Source: Cellulophaga sp. BC115SP
GTDB taxonomy: Bacteria; Bacteroidota; Bacteroidia; Cytophagales; Spirosomataceae
Direction of reading: 5' to 3'
Assembly: GCF_009905545.1 (NCBI RefSeq)
Contig: NZ_JAAALB010000022.1
Coordinates: 1-64,000 of the forward strand
DNA length: 64,000 nucleotides
Made by a program: the position numbers and the translations under genes. The first letter of the stretch is position 1. Every line of letters starts with the position of its first letter. The notes under the pieces are model-generated. The model was not told the origin of the DNA and made no database searches. It saw nothing but the letters and a program-made list of their open reading frames with translations. Of this stretch, positions 62,006 through 64,000 are shown piece by piece.

Positions 62006-62566
62006 ATGAAGACAAGGATATTGATTGTATTAATGTTGGCTATGGGCGTTTGGAATTCCTATGGACAGATACGAAATAGTGGAGCGAATTACCTCGAATT
62101 ATGGGCAGGTAAACCCTTATTGTTTTCAGATAATGGCTTATCATGGCGAGCGGGTGAATCCGTTTTGGGACTAAGTTATGCTATAGGAAGTTCTAGAGGA
62201 AATTATCATAGACTAACGGCTAAGTACCGCAAAGAATATGTAAGTTCTCAGCTTGTAGGTAGTAGTGAACACTATGACAATTATCAATTTGGCTATAGCT
62301 ACGAAAAGACCTTACATATCGGTAAAAAACATTTATCCTATTGGGGTTTAGTCTATGGCTTGGGGCTCGGTATAGAAAACCATATTCCAATCACTGAGCA
62401 GACTAGCACAGTAGCATATCCATACGCCACATTGGGGCTCAGATATGAGAAGTTTTTGGGGCCTAATGTCGGAATTTTAATCGGATTAGATGCCGATGCA
62501 ACGACGAGTGTTATCTCACAAAAAGGCAAATCAAATCTATTCCTAGGAGTCAAATTTAAACTTTAA
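62006..62566 (+). CDS. traO: Conjugative transfer protein TraO
   Basis: The 186-residue protein has a signal peptide (MKTRILIVLMLAMGVWNSYGQ) and a strand-rich domain with KYRKEYVSS and FGYSYEKTLHIGKKHLSYWGLVYGLGLG, ending FLGVKFKL with a barrel-like terminus. Position after TraN and the pattern fit TraO of Bacteroides-type elements, a probable outer-membrane protein of the transfer channel. It starts two bases past traN. Confidence 0.75.
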   Translation: MKTRILIVLMLAMGVWNSYGQIRNSGANYLELWAGKPLLFSDNGLSWRAGESVLGLSYAIGSSRGNYHRLTAKYRKEYVSSQLVGSSEHYDNYQFGYSYEKTLHIGKKHLSYWGLVYGLGLGIENHIPITEQTSTVAYPYATLGLRYEKFLGPNVGILIGLDADATTSVISQKGKSNLFLGVKFKL

Positions 62567-62571
62567 GAAGC

Positions 62572-63048
62572 ATGAAAGCACAAATATTATTCTTAGGCTT
62601 AATGATGCTAAGCTTAATAGGTTGCCGCATTGAAGAAGACATATCGGTATCCAACCCCAGTGAGTTTGACTATAACTTTCAGCTCTTTAATATGGACTAT
62701 CCGAGTGATACTTTACAAGTGGGGCAATGGTATCGTTATGAGCTTTATATAAAGCCTTCAGAAACAAATACTAAAAAGGTCTATTCCCATGAGATAGTCC
62801 TCAGTCCAGTAATTACCACAGGCAAACGAGGGTCATATCAACTATTTACCTTATCTGGAGATAGCCTGACAGGTATCAAACGTTTTGGGGATAAAGTGAA
62901 AATCCTGAGCGATTCTCTGCAAAATAATCGAATCATCCTCAAACAGAGAATAGAAATGCCTAATGCCTCAGGCAGTGTAGTGCAAACCACAACACTATGG
63001 TGGAATACCATCGAAAAAAGTATGGTGACTAATCTTTATGTAAAATAA
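62572..63048 (+). CDS. Transfer-region lipoprotein, possibly TraQ-like (DUF3872)
   Basis: The 158-residue product carries a lipobox (LSLIGC, cysteine 18). The mature part begins with EFDYNFQLFNMDYPSDTLQVGQWYRYELYI. A single YxFQ...MDYP...L..G pattern resembles TraQ of Bacteroides-type elements, but the match is loose. It starts 5 bases after traO, within the same operon. Its stop overlaps by 20 bases the converging M23 gene. Confidence 0.55.
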   Translation: MKAQILFLGLMMLSLIGCRIEEDISVSNPSEFDYNFQLFNMDYPSDTLQVGQWYRYELYIKPSETNTKKVYSHEIVLSPVITTGKRGSYQLFTLSGDSLTGIKRFGDKVKILSDSLQNNRIILKQRIEMPNASGSVVQTTTLWWNTIEKSMVTNLYVK

Positions 63049-63592
63049 GAGAAGGACTCAGATATTGTTGATTTCTCACGATAGCATAGTGAAGATGTAC
63101 CCCCGTAGTTTTTCCAGACCTTCCACAGGTTCCGATGATTTGCCCTTGTAAAATGGATTGGTTGGTAATGACAAAGATACGATTGAGATGTCCATAAATC
63201 GAAGTAAAACCTGCTAGATGTTGAATCTTGATAAAATAGCCGAGCGAACGAGAATAACCCGAATGGAGAATAATACCATCGGCTGTAGCAAATACCTGTT
63301 GGTCTAGTGAAGCTTTGAGGTCGATACCTTGATGAAATTGGAGCTGTCTGGTCAAAGGATGGATTCTAAAGCCGAAATTCGAGTTGAGCCAGAGTTTACT
63401 AAGTGGTTGATAAATAGGCAGTTTGAATTCATATAAAGTCAACACCTGAGCTTTTAGACTTGAATCTGTAGAGTTGAGTAACTCAACGATTTGTGGGTTA
63501 TCTAGCTGACAAAGCAAAGAGTCTAAGTTTTTCTGAGCTGATGCAGAATGGTATGAGAAGATAATCACAATTATTAAAACTAATCGGGCCAT
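63029..63592 (-). CDS. M23 (LytM-type) peptidase, exported
   Basis: The 187-residue protein starts at the ATG at 63592 (MARLVLIIVIIF), opening a signal peptide that ends in ASAQ. The M23 fold has FGFRIHPLTRQLQFHQGIDL (HxxxD zinc ligands) near residue 85 and the HLHY motif near residue 165, so the zinc site is complete. Such enzymes cut peptide cross-links of peptidoglycan, a job often needed to let a transfer channel pass the wall. It is convergent with the transfer operon, overlapping its end by 20 bases. Confidence 0.88.
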   Translation of the reverse strand: MARLVLIIVIIFSYHSASAQKNLDSLLCQLDNPQIVELLNSTDSSLKAQVLTLYEFKLPIYQPLSKLWLNSNFGFRIHPLTRQLQFHQGIDLKASLDQQVFATADGIILHSGYSRSLGYFIKIQHLAGFTSIYGHLNRIFVITNQSILQGQIIGTCGRSGKTTGVHLHYAIVRNQQYLSPSLILHKD

Positions 63593-63655
63593 AAAAATAT
63601 ACATATAGAAATTTATAGATTTTCAATTATTTAACACTAATAACCAACGAACATT

Positions 63656-64000
63656 ATGATAGAAATGATATTTGATAGTTTGGGTTTACTAATGCTACTG
63701 CTATTATCCATGTTGTTAAATGGAGATGGACAATGGTTGAAGGGACTACCTTTTTATGGAAAACTGTATCATCAACATTATTACCAGAGCATCTACAGTT
63801 TGATGTATTGGTATGGTGTGTTTAGTTTTTTTCCTATCAAGCAAAATACATTTACAGGTCTAGAGGTCTTTATTGGCTTTTTTTTGCTAGAGATAGTCCT
63901 GTTTATCTGGCTATCGAGTCCTCTAAAAAATGAGCGTAAGGAGGTGCTTTTAAGTATCGGAACTATGCTTAAAAGTAAAACTTGTTTCTTTGAACTAAAA
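63656..64000 (+). CDS. Membrane protein of the element, truncated by the window
   Basis: The frame opens with MIEMIFDSLGLLMLLLLSML and stays open to the window end (115 codons). It has two predicted membrane helices: residues 8-20, then about 66-84 (LEVFIGFFLLEIVLFIWL). The last visible residues are basic. No family can be assigned from the part seen. It starts 64 bases from the divergent M23 gene and is probably part of the transfer element. Confidence 0.6.
   Translation, partial: MIEMIFDSLGLLMLLLLSMLLNGDGQWLKGLPFYGKLYHQHYYQSIYSLMYWYGVFSFFPIKQNTFTGLEVFIGFFLLEIVLFIWLSSPLKNERKEVLLSIGTMLKSKTCFFELK

Overview
The window looks like a chromosomal segment of a Bacteroidota bacterium, most likely of the Cytophagales. 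The reasons are: SusC/SusD pairs with FecI/FecR-type regulators, a type IX secretion C-terminal sorting domain, S9 and U32 peptidase families, TraE-to-TraO conjugation genes of the Bacteroides type, AT-rich DNA, and almost no Shine-Dalgarno sequences. A textbook Bacteroidota promoter (TTTG, 20 bases, TAATTTTG) lies in front of the only tRNA gene. The species cannot be named from the sequence alone.

Layout. 1-145 is the end of an IS3-type insertion sequence, cut by the window edge. 146-2131 is a thin accessory stretch with small unknown genes. 2381-8916 holds a U32-family RNA hydroxylation protein, Lgt, a secreted S9 peptidase and a ThuA-like protein. 9646-22560 is a glycan utilisation locus: ECF sigma factor, FecR anti-sigma factor, SusC, SusD, a GH43-type propeller enzyme, two S1 sulfatases and a GH5-like TIM-barrel enzyme. 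The set points to a sulfated polysaccharide; the sigma/anti-sigma/STN-receptor trio should sense it at the surface, SusCD should import oligomers, and the exported enzymes should remove sulfate and cut the chain. 23051-33635 carries mixed metabolic and transport genes (two YdeI-type proteins, an EamA exporter, a Na+/H+ antiporter, a GH36-type alpha-galactosidase, a gamma-glutamyltransferase and an esterase). 33789-39379 holds a PepSY-like lipoprotein, a second ECF sigma factor with a membrane-anchored partner that ends like a beta-barrel, and a large type IX-secreted protein. 39807-41449 is a three-gene cassette (DUF6624-like, unknown, pentapeptide repeat) enclosed by two inverted copies of a 168-base repeat. 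41878-51755 has a siderophore-type TonB receptor, a TrmH-type RNA methyltransferase, small lipoproteins, an Ala/Ser/Thr-rich secreted protein next to a predicted outer-membrane barrel, an MFS transporter with a Crp-type regulator, and a small lipoprotein.

51756-52928 is a gene graveyard with an IS3 end relic and a broken integrase. It leads into tRNA-Glu(UUC) at 52929-53000. Directly behind the tRNA begins what I read as the left end of an integrative and conjugative element that runs off the right edge: an IntDOT-like tyrosine recombinase, a repressor-like HTH protein, and a compact transfer operon with TraE, TraF, TraG, TraK, TraM, TraN and TraO, a lipoprotein, and a convergent M23 peptidase.

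Intergenic regions are rich in dispersed repeats: a 170-182 base element with terminal inverted repeats (two copies), the 168-base repeat (two full and two decayed copies), long nested hairpins containing CCGTAGGTGCGACAG-type arms, and a set of near-perfect bidirectional terminators. I found no CRISPR array, rRNA genes or complete insertion sequence.
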